Source: Candidatus Pacearchaeota archaeon
GTDB taxonomy: Archaea; Nanobdellota; Nanobdellia; Pacearchaeales; GW2011-AR1
Length of the DNA: 30,435 nt
NCBI GenBank assembly: GCA_023140635.1
Contig: JAGLLG010000009.1
Coordinates: 1-30,435, forward strand
Reading direction: 5' to 3'
Below the pieces are notes generated by a model that had not been told where the DNA came from, made no database searches, and saw nothing but the letters and a program-made list of their open reading frames with translations. A program made the position numbers and the translations under genes. Shown here in pieces: positions 23,101 to 27,306 of this stretch (position 1 is the stretch's first letter; each line of letters starts with the position of its first letter).

Positions 23101-26100
23101 GCAGGAGAAGAACCGGTTTCAAAACCAATATCTCCTAAACCTATATCATACTTCCAAAGTAAAGAACCTGTAACATTGAACACCCAAACGATATCATCCA
23201 CTCCACCAGCTACTATCTCAATTTTCCCATCTCCATTTATATCACCTACTGAAATTGAAAATATATCGTCAGTAGGTTCACTAAATTCCCATGATAGGTT
23301 ACCTGTATTATTTAAAACAGCTATCCTTCCATAAAGCCCTACTACAACTTCATCTCTATTATCATTATCCAAATCAGTTACTAAAACTTCATAATGAGTA
23401 TAATCTCCACTATTACTAAAATCATAACTCCAGATTTGATTTCCAGACTCATTGTAAGCATACACAGTAGCATAATTATTTATCAAAATAGCGATATCAT
23501 CTTTATTTCCATCATTATCTAAATCCCCTACACTAATAGCATTTACATTACTACCAAAATCCGTTTTATTCCATATCTGGCCTCCCGAATTATTAAAAAC
23601 AATGACGTCCCCAACATAAGTTCCTATAATCACATCATCTTCAAAGCCATCATTATCTATATCTCCGATAGTTATTTCACTAGCTAAGCCACTTGGAAAT
23701 GTACTATTCCATAACTGTGTTCCAGAACCATCATAAACAAATATCTCGCCATTCCCAGCTACTGCGATATCATCCTTATTTCCATCATTATCTAAGTCGC
23801 CAATTTCATTCACTCCACCCCATCCAGATCCAATATCTCCAGTACTCCAAACTAAATCTCCCGTTTCATTGATTACTTTTAGATACGTTTTCTCATAAGT
23901 AGGAGTATTATAAATTGCTATTTCATTCTCATAACCATCATTGTCTAAATCTCCAATAGCTAACTCATCAATACTGTTAGAATTATAGTCTCCAATTGAT
24001 AAATTCCAGATCTGGGTTCCATTAGGATAATAACCATAAACTATTCCAGATGCATAATCTCCAACAGCAATCTCATCTTTCTTACCATCATTATTTAAAT
24101 CTATAAAAGCAACTGCTCTTAAACTTCCTAAATCCGTAGTATTCCAAACAACCCTTCCAATCTCACTCCTATCCAACCCAGCCCCGCCAATCACCATCGT
24201 ATCAGCAGAATAATTAGCATAAAACATAACGCTCTCTCCAACACTCTTCGTTGTATCATTCTCCAGGACCAAAGAAGTAGAATACTCCTGAACGCTAATC
24301 GCACTAACAGCACTAACTTCCTCACCAATAGCATTCTCACAAGTCACATTATAACTATAACTCCCAACCGGCATCGACCTCATATGACACTCACTAGAAT
24401 TACAAATATAACCATTATCAGCGACGACATTAAACCCTCCCAGCGTCGCATTCCAACTCATATTATACCAACTACTCCACGAACCAGTAGCATTAAACTT
24501 CAAACTACAGTTCCCCGCAGAATCATCAAACTCCGCAATCACTCGAGTGTAATTAGCATAAGGCGAAGACGGACTATGCGAAACATTCAAAGAACTTATA
24601 GACAAAGTAGAACTATCAACCTGACTAACATACCCGCCTTTTTCACACGAAACATTCCAATCATAACTCGCCGCCGAAGAAAACGTCCTATTCATTTCCC
24701 ACAAGTTAGAAGTTCCATTCCAAGTCATATTGTAAGAATTCGAATCGTTGAAGTTCGCGGTGCAGGTTACGTCTTGGAGAATGTGTGCGTAACCCCAAGA
24801 AGAAGACACTGCAACGTCTAGGATTCCATCATTATTTATATCAGACATATCTACTCCAGGAGAAGAGCCGTAATCAGAACCAATAACGCCCAAGCCAATA
24901 GTGTATTCCCACAATAAAGAGCCAGTTCTGTTAAATATATAGATCACACCATCATTTGTTCCAACAACTATTTCTAACTCCCCATCATTATTTATATCTA
25001 AAACATCCAGAGAGTATTGTATATTCAAACCAGAATCCGAATATAGCCCAACCTGAGTATCATTATCATATATTCTAAGATTATCTGTGTCACCAAAAAC
25101 AATATCATCCTCCCAGCCGTCCCCATCTAAGTCTCCTGCCCATGTTTCATAAACATAACTAGCTGTCGTAGTTACTGAAAAAATCGCATCCGAAGTATTA
25201 TATGTAGACCCATATGTTCCATTCCAATTAAAAACATAAGCATTATATCTAGAAGAAATGATTACCTCATCTTTATTTCCATCATGGTCAGAATCCATAA
25301 AGCCCACTGAATAAGGTCTGTTTACCCCTGTAACATTAAAGATTAATGAACCATTACTACCTGAATACAAAAAAGCATGACCAGCAGTTCGCATATTTAT
25401 TAAGATGTCCTCCACCCCATCACCATCTACATCTGAACTCTTAATCTCCGCCCCAGCAGAACCAGCAAGAGAAACATTCCAAATATTAGTCCAAGAAGAT
25501 CCTCCAGTAGTATTATAAACAGCTAAAATACCTTCTTCCCTAAAAACAATATCATTCTTTAATCCATCACCTTCATGATCAAAAATATGAATAGTTACTC
25601 CGGCCCCCAAATCTGCACTCTGCCACACACTATCTCCAGTTCTATTAAAAACCTGAACATGACCCCTACTACGAACAATAGCTATATCATTATCAAAAGT
25701 ATCATTATCAAAATCTCCTATTGTAATTTGACGAGTTTTAAAAGTACTCACCCCCTCAAGCATCGTTCCCCAAAATTGGGTTCCATTTTCATAAAAACCA
25801 AATAAATCCCCATCAGGTCCAACTACGACTTCATCTTTTCTACCATCTTCATCTAAATCCGCAAATGCTATTGAATACCCATTATTGTAGCCATTCGTAT
25901 CCAAATCCGTCGTATTCCAAACAACCCTCCCAATCTCCCCCCTATTCAAACCAACTCCTCCAATCAACATATCATCAGCAGAATAATTAGCATAAAACAT
26001 CACGCTCTCCCCAACACTCTTAGAACTATCATTCACAAGAGTTAACGAAGTAGCATACTCACTAACCGAAACCGCGTCCGCAATCGTCAAATTCGTGAAC

Positions 26101-26795
26101 CCCGTCGAGCTATCAAAACAACTAACATTAAACGAATAATTCCCAACAGGCATCCCATCCCTATGACATTCAGTACTATTGCAAATATACCCTCCATCCG
26201 CAACCAACTCATACCCAAACGTCGTCGCATTAAACGACATATTCACCGCACCCCCCCAACTCCCAGTCTTATTATGCCTCCAAGTACAATAAACCCCTGT
26301 CCCATTCACCGACGCCCCCGACGTCGCATTAGTATAATTCGCATAGAACTTCGTATAATTAGCATAAACCGTCGAATCATCAGAATCATCCCAAATAACC
26401 AACTGAGCATAATGCCCCCCCTGATCGCCCTCAAACGGAGTCGACGCATAAGTCACATTAACCTCCTCCAAAACCGGCGTCTCCGTCGAGTTCGACGTGA
26501 AAACCGCCCGATACTGAAAAAACCGATTCGTATTATGCGCAATAATATCATTCGCGATAAAATTATGCGTCCCCTCAATCTCCATATCATAAACCCTCCC
26601 AGGCTCATGCTGTCTAATTGAAGTTATCTTTTCGTATTTTATGCTACCAGTTTCATAATCAGGGACAGCAATGTAGTCTCCTTCCGACAGGTCGACGACT
26701 CGGACCCACTCCGGATTCGCCGTCCCGACGGCGAACCCTCCGACGAGGAGAAGCCCGACGAGCAAAATCAGATTCATAAAAATATTTTTATTCAT
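8124..26795 (-). CDS. Giant (about 6223 aa) single-pass surface protein with cytoplasmic HerA/FtsK-type ATPase domain
   Basis: I start it at ATG 26795, residue 1, because AAGGAGG lies 10 nt upstream; the in-frame ATG at 26825 lacks this. Order: signal peptide (about 1-25); C-terminal intein/Hint half (27-88) ending HN|T89; FG-GAP propellers (about 280-680 and 870-1260); LamG 1 and 2 (about 1280-1500, 1730-1950) with an Ig-like domain between; four LamG units (about 2025-3340); then Ig-like, CARDB-like and NEW3-like sandwiches rich in N-glycosylation sequons; a CGNGAC...CSADC cluster; a Ser/Gly linker; two juxtamembrane sandwiches; a membrane helix (about 5710-5732); basic residues; and an ATPase with Walker A GATGSGKT (5784-5791), Walker B LIVYDE (D5914, E5915), LISQ sensor and TRYEGD, ending in a charged helical tail. 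Topology is therefore outside-to-inside. HerA/FtsK ATPases act as hexameric motors on DNA or protein. Giant sugar- or cell-binding proteins are known in DPANN, but I do not know of this fusion. The 8-bp overlap with the HEPN stop suggests translational coupling. Confidence 0.9.
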   Translation of the reverse strand: MNKNIFMNLILLVGLLLVGGFAVGTANPEWVRVVDLSEGDYIAVPDYETGSIKYEKITSIRQHEPGRVYDMEIEGTHNFIANDIIAHNTNRFFQYRAVFTSNSTETPVLEEVNVTYASTPFEGDQGGHYAQLVIWDDSDDSTVYANYTKFYANYTNATSGASVNGTGVYCTWRHNKTGSWGGAVNMSFNATTFGYELVADGGYICNSTECHRDGMPVGNYSFNVSCFDSSTGFTNLTIADAVSVSEYATSLTLVNDSSKSVGESVMFYANYSADDMLIGGVGLNRGEIGRVVWNTTDLDTNGYNNGYSIAFADLDEDGRKDEVVVGPDGDLFGFYENGTQFWGTMLEGVSTFKTRQITIGDFDNDTFDNDIAIVRSRGHVQVFNRTGDSVWQSADLGAGVTIHIFDHEGDGLKNDIVFREEGILAVYNTTGGSSWTNIWNVSLAGSAGAEIKSSDVDGDGVEDILINMRTAGHAFLYSGSNGSLIFNVTGVNRPYSVGFMDSDHDGNKDEVIISSRYNAYVFNWNGTYGSTYNTSDAIFSVTTTASYVYETWAGDLDGDGWEDDIVFGDTDNLRIYDNDTQVGLYSDSGLNIQYSLDVLDINNDGELEIVVGTNDGVIYIFNRTGSLLWEYTIGLGVIGSDYGSSPGVDMSDINNDGILDVAVSSSWGYAHILQDVTCTANFNDSNSYNMTWNGTSNLWEMNRTFSSAASYDWNVSCEKGGYVSQVDSSTLSISSLNVSHSPSSPYANYTRVIAEFDDSAGNCSLKFNATGSWSSWYNMSWNATLGGFNVVADNGYICNSSECHMRSMPVGSYSYNVTCENAIGEEVSAVSAISVQEYSTSLVLENDTTKSVGESVMFYANYSADTMVIGGAGLDRSEIGRVVWNTTDLGSLRAVAFIDLNNDGKKDEIAVGDYASGIVYGYYPNGTQIWNLSIGDYNSNSIDELAIGDLDNDGYENEIAIYNTPTYEKTYLKVINETGDLVWSTGDIGSGWGGVNEIGDLDNDGNKDDIAVAGNGEIFVYDGSGTQLWNSTFPSGLASEITIGDIDNDGFEDDVIIGTYVGDVIVFNNSGGQIWNKTDFGSNVNAISVGDLDNDGNKDDIAILINNYATVYAYNESGNQIWSYDFSNSGDYTHYEVLVTDLDNDNRDEVVVGLYGRIAVLNNTGNLSWEFSEPTDDIFSISVGDINGDGKIEIVAGGVDDIVWVFNVTGSLLWKYDIGLGDIGFETGSSPAIDILDINNDGILDIAVASHDGYAHILQDTTCKIQFEDEASTFYNETGSALDEDLVLLMHMDNDSGYGENDTVVYDFSGNGNNGSVENDTTWNSSGKYGGGFEFDGIDDYISVSDVSYTNKLSVSAWAKAGSLTTEYEYIVGEYPGWILSRCNKTSSCGAGNENRIRFMINSGSEVNAFADNVLDTAWHHYLGVYDGSTVKLYVDGVLTDTENQSGNIDSSGSTRIGCYYGDTSHEDFNWDGSIDEVAIWNRTLSAEEVWEAYNAGAEKHDMDWNSTLNKWEYNRTFSTNESVDYGVRCEKGGYASQVSSSSLLIDDGAPRWSANETNLTTTTPSGDSVYFNVTLSDSSPDDYVFSWYNGTVWANDSAVAYSDGEEVSVVKTINVDGDSGQINWTWYVNDSYNGNLNVTDEWSVGVDNWNPRIGWASPTLANGSWTPNSSVEINVSINETNLEVVKWNWNGTNESIFWIDGDVIEANFTNLSTLSLLTINDGSNSIDLFNDSSLVLALSFDNLSALGENSTHVFDWSGNGNNGTMMGDPVWNSTGKYGGAFELDQIDDYVNVPYSSDFNFSYANFTISVWYMYREHPPTYTYPFAQGNRADGAGNTFSMGKYDSNDWYFMYRNRSDSYFLKGFATTENTLGTWYNIVLTYNGSNYYIYENGAYKTGDSNTGGFYDSGYNMTFGANLNGGGYVNGSIDEVRIYDRYFTSSEVATFYKSNLRKYDTDSWNVYVNQSGNFNLTYFLEGSRNDTIDFFKIDADEYWLNVNKSSLTDGDYTYYVSAKDSAGNENLTTVRSVSVDTTYPEIGYTTGTEADGANVSQNWIFVNVSVNETGEDSIVFNLYNSDSSLNASQTFPSELPDSQAVNSVFNMTGNVLLMHMNNDSGYGENGTHVFDFSGEGNNGSVYDNASFTTGGKLGAGAFEFDGDGDYVDCGNDSSLEFPIGSFSLAMWVKLPDSLSDAYLLFYGDTADEWYAIDYYSGGDVLRFSIDDDATKTDIVTATGLSDNSWHHLVSVRDIVSDVIRLYVDGIEVDSDTDNTGNISNPTYKNVYLGKRTSSGSSSTYFNGSIDEVAIWNRTLSVTEIEEMYNWSRTRYRHNFTSLDDAVYKYNVTLFDAAGNENSTGTRTVTLDTTYPAIDYTTPPTPVDNANLSQDYLTINVSVTEINADNITYYLYNSDDSLNASQVFPSELPDSQAVNSVFNMTGNVLLLHMNNDSGYGENDTVVYDFSGVGNNGTVTDASFTTGGKLGGGFEFDGDGDYISISDDDDFNFGLEFTIALWYYPKDTSPVQHIAMFAKRTPTENKGNFQFGTGYTGVENGDDLAVRVYSGSGSSVNDLLASDVLTTNAWNYIVFIGNSNGSTVNNITSYVNGINVSNQIVLTNPIYNTSDVISLAFNGQDDYDTCSLDEVAIWNRSLSATEISELYNASKVKYEYNITSLDDAVYKYNVTLVDAAGNENSTGTRTVTLDTTYPAIDYNTPPTPADNSNLSQDYLTINVSVTEVNAENVTYYLYNSDDSLNASQTFPSELPDSQAVNSVFNMTGNVLLMHMNNDSDYGENDTRVFDFSGNGNNGSVTGANWSSSGKLGGGFEFDGVDNRINYPLLNFGDEFTISVWTYPVWTDNIKTIINNKDGSNGETDGFNLVINNWETSNRRITFSTGNGGSQNSASTNTGQIIESQWNHIAVVVNRTNGSAIIYHNGLNVTTDSSILTDFKINDSWELGYMDTEYYFNGTMDEVAIWNRSLSASEISEMYNLSKVKYQYNITSLDDAVYKYNVTLFDAAGNSNSTSTRTVTLDTTYPTIDYNTPPTPADNANLSQDYLTINVSVTEINADNITYYLYNSDDSLNASQVFPSELPDSQAVNSVFNMTGNVLLLHMNNDSGYGENDTVVYDFSGNGNNGTSTFNGTGGMTASGKLGGGAFFDGDGDYVDIPDTVIGNFSWTISLWINPKVDGSVADTYAIGSDYSPVRTYIGVKGGNYWFYVGSSGDNLGSSVVLDEWVNLVVVYNGSSVAMYENGNNTVTDLSVSFTAVPSEFNIGSYSLASGWWNGSIDEVAIWNRSLSATEISEMYNLSKVKYQYNITSLDDAVYKYNVTLFDAAGNSNSTSTRTVTLDDTAPVISIVSPQNSSSYYTAVVDFNVSIEENLLSTESCWFSLDGAANVSMTEFNSSYFNYTKSDMTHGEHNVTFWCNDSLNNLGTATLLNVDIVLLDLTVSDVTVPGTVYSNSTFIEINISNSAPPNATGVNVSCYIDGVMFDSKNLSLVEGYGYYVTNCTLDTTAGLNRSLNVTVDPANAHPESNESNNDWTTYIDVLGKVDLDAYDQEDDSENKAGWLSEVERLPGEMEYFFANYTMDNSSVIENASCNVTFSGGSEGGTFNLSYNDSASLYYYNKTFDYAGNYSWTTSCSKIGYESLSGTGVERVRIPLFNQTSLGLTTGKITVNHDENVNLSVNLTSSIDSSNSGYNISGVWANIVMPNTTSLNHSLSGSALGGMWNLTYSNLGILGTYSIDYFANLTNSFNVVKLVENNFSVENTSILIDVGSEANTTNVVNVGGTIRRYNGTDYTNIANNLFTIKLNSVLVSSDSSASTNFTNGTGDGNVNMSVGNLRLNLTSEGDLMSYTDDYVTTGYTSDAESYNDVGWVSGHLFDINTMSGNVGNITYRFSAVTKFYNASAYMSIAGAEVGGGNDTIYYSFDNVTWTLLVNTTSTGRVGGTIPSVQGESEFYVRFGSDKTAGDNPVSSIEINYTNYNYSSSGNHTSGVINLANVTYTTLKWDETLNGGTTKVQLRESDDGSSWDAWGSNYTNHLTNDITSLSKDYLQYRVWLGATNLSRTPIVQGVNISYFNASTNSTGGYDYNVTIPTDSLGSLDLEVEVVQNPTTGIVGLNSTLMDVWAETSTPYTIVENYTSESNYSVHVNWTRDDTGALINGTFNITISNSTMDASHTCSGVSQCVASWLVPTNLSHGNYTINISAHNESAYYRNASAGFNDYLEEKNTTGNLYVVNKSITDYSFGSEYPFYWNVTVNNTGSASMPDLYVFDYEGARGSAIDSVVEVTPCSKLYPGEQCNATMLVTLKSVAEPGSYLISWRANWTDNDGSIAGGADYISYTDMYVIIVGNASMELSRYTENLTVQHNSSESFSFFVNATGSDAVTIVDTSFVEGNLTANDYNLSSSWVSVLSTNPIASIPAGDASSVSIQVDVPVQTAPGNYSGTINVSAGSGGAESLNLTVVVPVNGSWYLTPSANFTYNRSFSLNTAGEIGNFTLTNLGNINMTMNVSYSNSGTYDYTALGTALFEEDYNVSGLITNPSLVNVTKGENTTITLYQKGDSNPRIDVGIILEFYNASATPATFIIEDAWTIEEQDPNITGVWFLLDDVSGSIAEQFKNVTTKFRATDDVALNTSGAKINLSWSGGATQIDADAMLISGEYELSGADYVVLNYSGNYSPTTSGLYTVTATVLDESGNPYTSGEYTFTSYGTTTVGLDQNYSSKTVGKVDLNNAAEIYVNYTINNSGLVTAYSPTLTFVKNSTIEIDNYTFSNLSSGSVDSYVIQMNVSELTPPGVYNVSVTLTWTNPNTGTDTDTAVFSITVEENSSIAHLPSTIVTGVNSGEVNSSVLQINNTGNTVLSSMNLDCYTGTLCNGMTVSFNNSGFQIGLNDSTTINVTLTAPVGLPADNYVGTINVSATGFSDTIEIQATVPTSKTWSVSPISINVTKGAEISDNLQTIIINNTGNVNMTWNLGTTNSTLFSPNSSQLMVPLNTATPFMVNYTAPSEEGNYIAKITIENLDGAANPTQINVTINMSVTALIVDIISPTASSPLENVSAGQNISVLVNATYGVTNITNSSTWNVTIGSGSCSGLNSTYSSLTNRWNLSCTVPSIPDGLTYNLTVELTHSSYGTKEDFEDNAISYTDLTYPTFDITRNHVNLGGNINLEVNVTDNVAVENVTGVLTYPNSTTINLSFTLSAGLYINNSFALDLAGEYLVNYTANDSTGNENSSVDWFEVYDKYDWNVSLLDYASSAVSSVNISLKRPDTTTVLLSNVTNTSGKATLNVNRRFYDLSALISNDEVIVENVNFSNITDSNMSFNLHRIGGESVLEIITLYKPFIGLASNSTELGGNAVDLIFNYSGYSYRDNGLGLSVIKCSVWNYTDRSCSGSWSLVGDYTNRNLDEQTIPGNSTGFNNVAYFLADNMCGNGACETAYGETTTTCSADCKDTTPGGTTIISSGGGGGSSSSGLSAADLAKIEDIVKSYLNIGGVNLETTSIYKELFAGEVGTVRIKLRNTRDVGTTISLKVTGEIQPLIFFESNSIELGANEARDMIMKIVAPKFAKVGEYNGNLMINSKGEDGSIPVTIKILSPEGKLLDVKIQPLTSSVPPGGILRLQTDLLNLGKTKRVDVQFDLQLIDLETGETVTRAEESFAVETSISTIKNLTIPEDIPVGRYMVKAVAYYSNIELDGTMQASSIAYVNIQHNFFIRKLFGIPMWMYLGILLLIGFAIGIYYFLRWKEFQKRRFKSKVELNKLPQASSHSGFVGMVAETGIRAFVDMNKLQMHTLIAGATGSGKTIAAQDMIEEALTKKKSVILFDPTAQWTGFLRKCEDAKMLKRYKYFGVKTKDAKSFNGSIQTIHDPYEMIDIKKYMNRPGEITIFNISHLTPKEMDIIVASTIEQIFKSEPEESQELKTLIVYDEVHRLLPKFGGSGQGFVQLERGAREFRKWGVGLFLISQVLSDFIGEIKANIGTEVQMGTRYEGDLDRISMKYGDDVLKSVVKEPIGTGMVVNAEYNSGRPYFVSFRPILHSTKRLSNEELVKYEKYFMEIEDLEYQSMQLRKLKVDTMDLELEIKLSKAKIKSGQFQMADMYLESLRPKVEGQWKKVGKNPMHLVKKKLNKSEVVAGIEKAKVERAKYIKKNPQEKVSFDQEILDIKKSVGEEKKKGKDTSALEIKIEGLKERLKPFKGKISSKDSEGIEKEIDSLRKEVSDFEKQTRVEASTKKVAEK
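8140..9668 (-). other. Membrane helix plus cytoplasmic HerA/FtsK-superfamily ATPase module of the giant protein
   Basis: The membrane helix begins at 9668 ('MWMYLGILLLIGFAIGIYYF') and is followed by basic 'RWKEFQKRRFKSK', which places the C-terminus in the cytoplasm. Walker A GATGSGKT is encoded at 9423-9446, preceded by 'QMHTLIA' as in HerA-type ATPases. Walker B 'LIVYDEVHRLLP' has its catalytic DE at 9051-9056. 'GLFLISQ' fits the sensor strand and 'GTRYEGDLDRI' could carry the arginine finger. All key residues are present, so it should be an active ATPase. The last 200 or so residues are lysine/glutamate-rich helices with coiled-coil character, where a partner could dock. Confidence 0.85.
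14570..14860 (-). other. Intact copy of the 'QYR' beta-sandwich domain in the giant protein
   Basis: The stretch 'NVTYTTLKWDETL', 'KVQLRESDDGSSWDAW', 'DYLQYRVWLGATNLSRTPIV', 'QGVNISY' is a complete small beta-sandwich. Its second half matches what follows the Hint fragment near the N-terminus ('NRFFQYRAVFTSNSTETPVL', 'EEVNVTY'). This copy shows what should precede the Hint-adjacent half and therefore that the N-terminal copy lacks its first half. Confidence 0.6.
17424..17669 (-). repeat. 246-bp perfect direct repeat, copy 1
   Basis: Identical base for base to 19416-19661 (offset 1992 bp). It covers the end of one Ig-like segment and the opening of the LamG domain. The matching unit in between, near 18.4-18.7 kb, is clearly diverged, so recent gene conversion or unequal exchange between non-adjacent units is likely. 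An assembly error must also be considered. Confidence 0.95.
19416..19661 (-). repeat. 246-bp perfect direct repeat, copy 2
   Basis: Partner of the repeat at 17424-17669. Identity breaks at 19415 and 19662, where the sequences again follow their own units. Confidence 0.95.
20935..21600 (-). other. LamG domain 2 of the giant protein
   Basis: It opens 'LVLALSFDNLSALGENSTHV', then 'FDWSGNGNNGT', and closes 'DEVRIYDRYFTSSEV'. It lacks the 'FPSELPDSQAVNSV' leader of the downstream array and is more diverged, so it looks like an older member outside the recently homogenised block. Confidence 0.75.
22290..22960 (-). other. LamG domain 1 of the giant protein
   Basis: It opens 'LVLLMHMDNDSGYGENDTVV', then 'YDFSGNGNNGS', and closes 'DEVAIWNRTLSAEEVWEAYN'. 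It carries a 'CNKTSSCG' cysteine pair inside the core. It follows the second FG-GAP propeller through a short segment beginning at a conserved cysteine ('ILQDTTC'). Confidence 0.8.
23010..24170 (-). repeat. FG-GAP/VCBS beta-propeller 2 (eight Ca-binding loops)
   Basis: Eight Dx[DN]xDG-type loops occur in order: DLNNDGKKDE, DLDNDGYENE, DLDNDGNKDD, DIDNDGFEDD, DLDNDGNKDD, DLDNDNRDE, DINGDGKIEI, DINNDGILDI. Each lies between short strands such as 'IWNSTF' or 'LWKYDI'. This is the integrin-alpha type FG-GAP propeller, in which the loops bind calcium and the top face binds ligand. It ends 'DGYAHILQDTTC', like propeller 1. Confidence 0.85.
24770..25950 (-). repeat. FG-GAP/VCBS beta-propeller 1 (eight Ca-binding loops)
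   Basis: Loops in order: DLDEDGRKDE, DFDNDTFDND, DHEGDGLKND, DVDGDGVEDI, DSDHDGNKDE, DLDGDGWEDD, DINNDGELEI, DINNDGILDV. It is introduced by 'SVGESVMFYANYSAD' and 'GRVVWNTTDL', which also introduce propeller 2, and both end 'YAHILQD.TC'. The two are therefore duplicate cassettes with conserved edges and diverged blades. Confidence 0.85.
26529..26717 (-). other. C-terminal half of an intein/Hint domain with intact HN|T splice end
   Basis: After the signal peptide comes 'PEWVRVVDLSEGDYIAVP', the segment that in inteins follows block B, and then block F 'GRVYDMEIEGTHNFIAND' and block G 'IIAHN' with +1 residue Thr89. The N-terminal nucleophile (block A) and the TxxH block B are absent. The penultimate His87, terminal Asn88 and +1 Thr needed for C-terminal cleavage or splicing are all present. 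On its own it cannot splice in cis; it is either a relic or the C-half of a split intein. Confidence 0.8.
26545..26795 (-). repeat. Signal-peptide/Hint 251-bp direct repeat, copy A (5' end of the giant gene)
   Basis: It matches 27945-28195 at an offset of exactly 1400 bp. In the 196 bp at 26545-26740 I count two mismatches, both synonymous (Ile ATC/ATT and Val GTC/GTT). The remaining 55 bp, which encode the signal peptide, hold about twelve. The match starts at the start codon and stops inside the Hint motif, after the Ile of 'IANDI'. Confidence 0.95.
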
Positions 26796-27306
26796 CTTGT
26801 AAAATCCTCCTTGCCTTACCCACAAATGCGATTGTCCTTAATCGCAACTCTTCTACATCTTTTTTATCAAACATCCTTCTCGTCGAATAAGTCGCCTTCG
26901 CTCTTTGCTCCTTCGACTGAACATAAAACAACAAATCCTGGTAATCCAGAAAAAATTTATTAATCATCACTATCTCATCTTCATCAATCCCCTGACCAAA
27001 ATATTCCTTTATCAAAACACAAAGACTCGCATCATGATTCTTCGACACATACCCTCGCTCAATAATCAACGCCAAAACAGCATGATAAACCGCATAATAA
27101 CATCCAGTAATACACCAGTCAAAATAACCCAACTTTAAATTATCTTTAATAAATTTCAAGTTATGCCCTGATTTATTAATATGTCCCATCACCTCACTTC
27201 TGTCCTGCAACTGAATCCTCAAAATTTTGTTTTTTAGATACCAACGAATTCTCTTATCCAAAAAATCTTTACTTCCCACAAGCTTATTTAACTCTCTCAA
27301 ATTCAT
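26788..27306 (-). CDS. HEPN-domain protein (UPF0332-like), putative toxin of a HEPN/MNT pair
   Basis: This 172-residue protein is all-alpha, with 'GYFDWCITGCYYAVYHAVLA' and 'GYVSKNHDASLCVLIKEYF', the tyrosine-rich helix and following His region of HEPN proteins (COG1895/UPF0332-like). Many HEPN proteins are RNases neutralised by a nucleotidyltransferase partner. A textbook RX4-6H catalytic motif is not evident to me, so nuclease activity is uncertain. The start overlaps the nucleotidyltransferase stop by 4 bp (ATGA). The stop overlaps the giant gene's start by 8 bp (ATGAATAA), so all three should be translated from one message. The lysine/arginine-rich tail ('STRRMFDKKDVEELRLR') may contact RNA. 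Confidence 0.8.
   Translation of the reverse strand: MNLRELNKLVGSKDFLDKRIRWYLKNKILRIQLQDRSEVMGHINKSGHNLKFIKDNLKLGYFDWCITGCYYAVYHAVLALIIERGYVSKNHDASLCVLIKEYFGQGIDEDEIVMINKFFLDYQDLLFYVQSKEQRAKATYSTRRMFDKKDVEELRLRTIAFVGKARRILQDE
26806..26812 (-). promoter_or_regulatory. Strong Shine-Dalgarno for the giant gene
   Basis: AAGGAGG lies 10 nt before the ATG at 26795, inside the last codons of the HEPN gene. It decides this start over the in-frame ATG at 26825, which would put ten polar and basic residues before the signal peptide. A strong ribosome site at an internal operon position fits coupling to HEPN translation. Confidence 0.75.

Noticed and set aside
26529..26717. A complete intein able to splice in cis.
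   Set aside because: The first residue nucleophile and the TxxH block are absent; only the second half of the Hint fold is present.
26796..26825. Ten-residue N-terminal extension of the giant protein from the ATG at 26825.
   Set aside because: It would place 'MWVRQGGFYK' before the signal peptide and has no ribosome site, whereas AAGGAGG stands 10 nt before the ATG at 26795.
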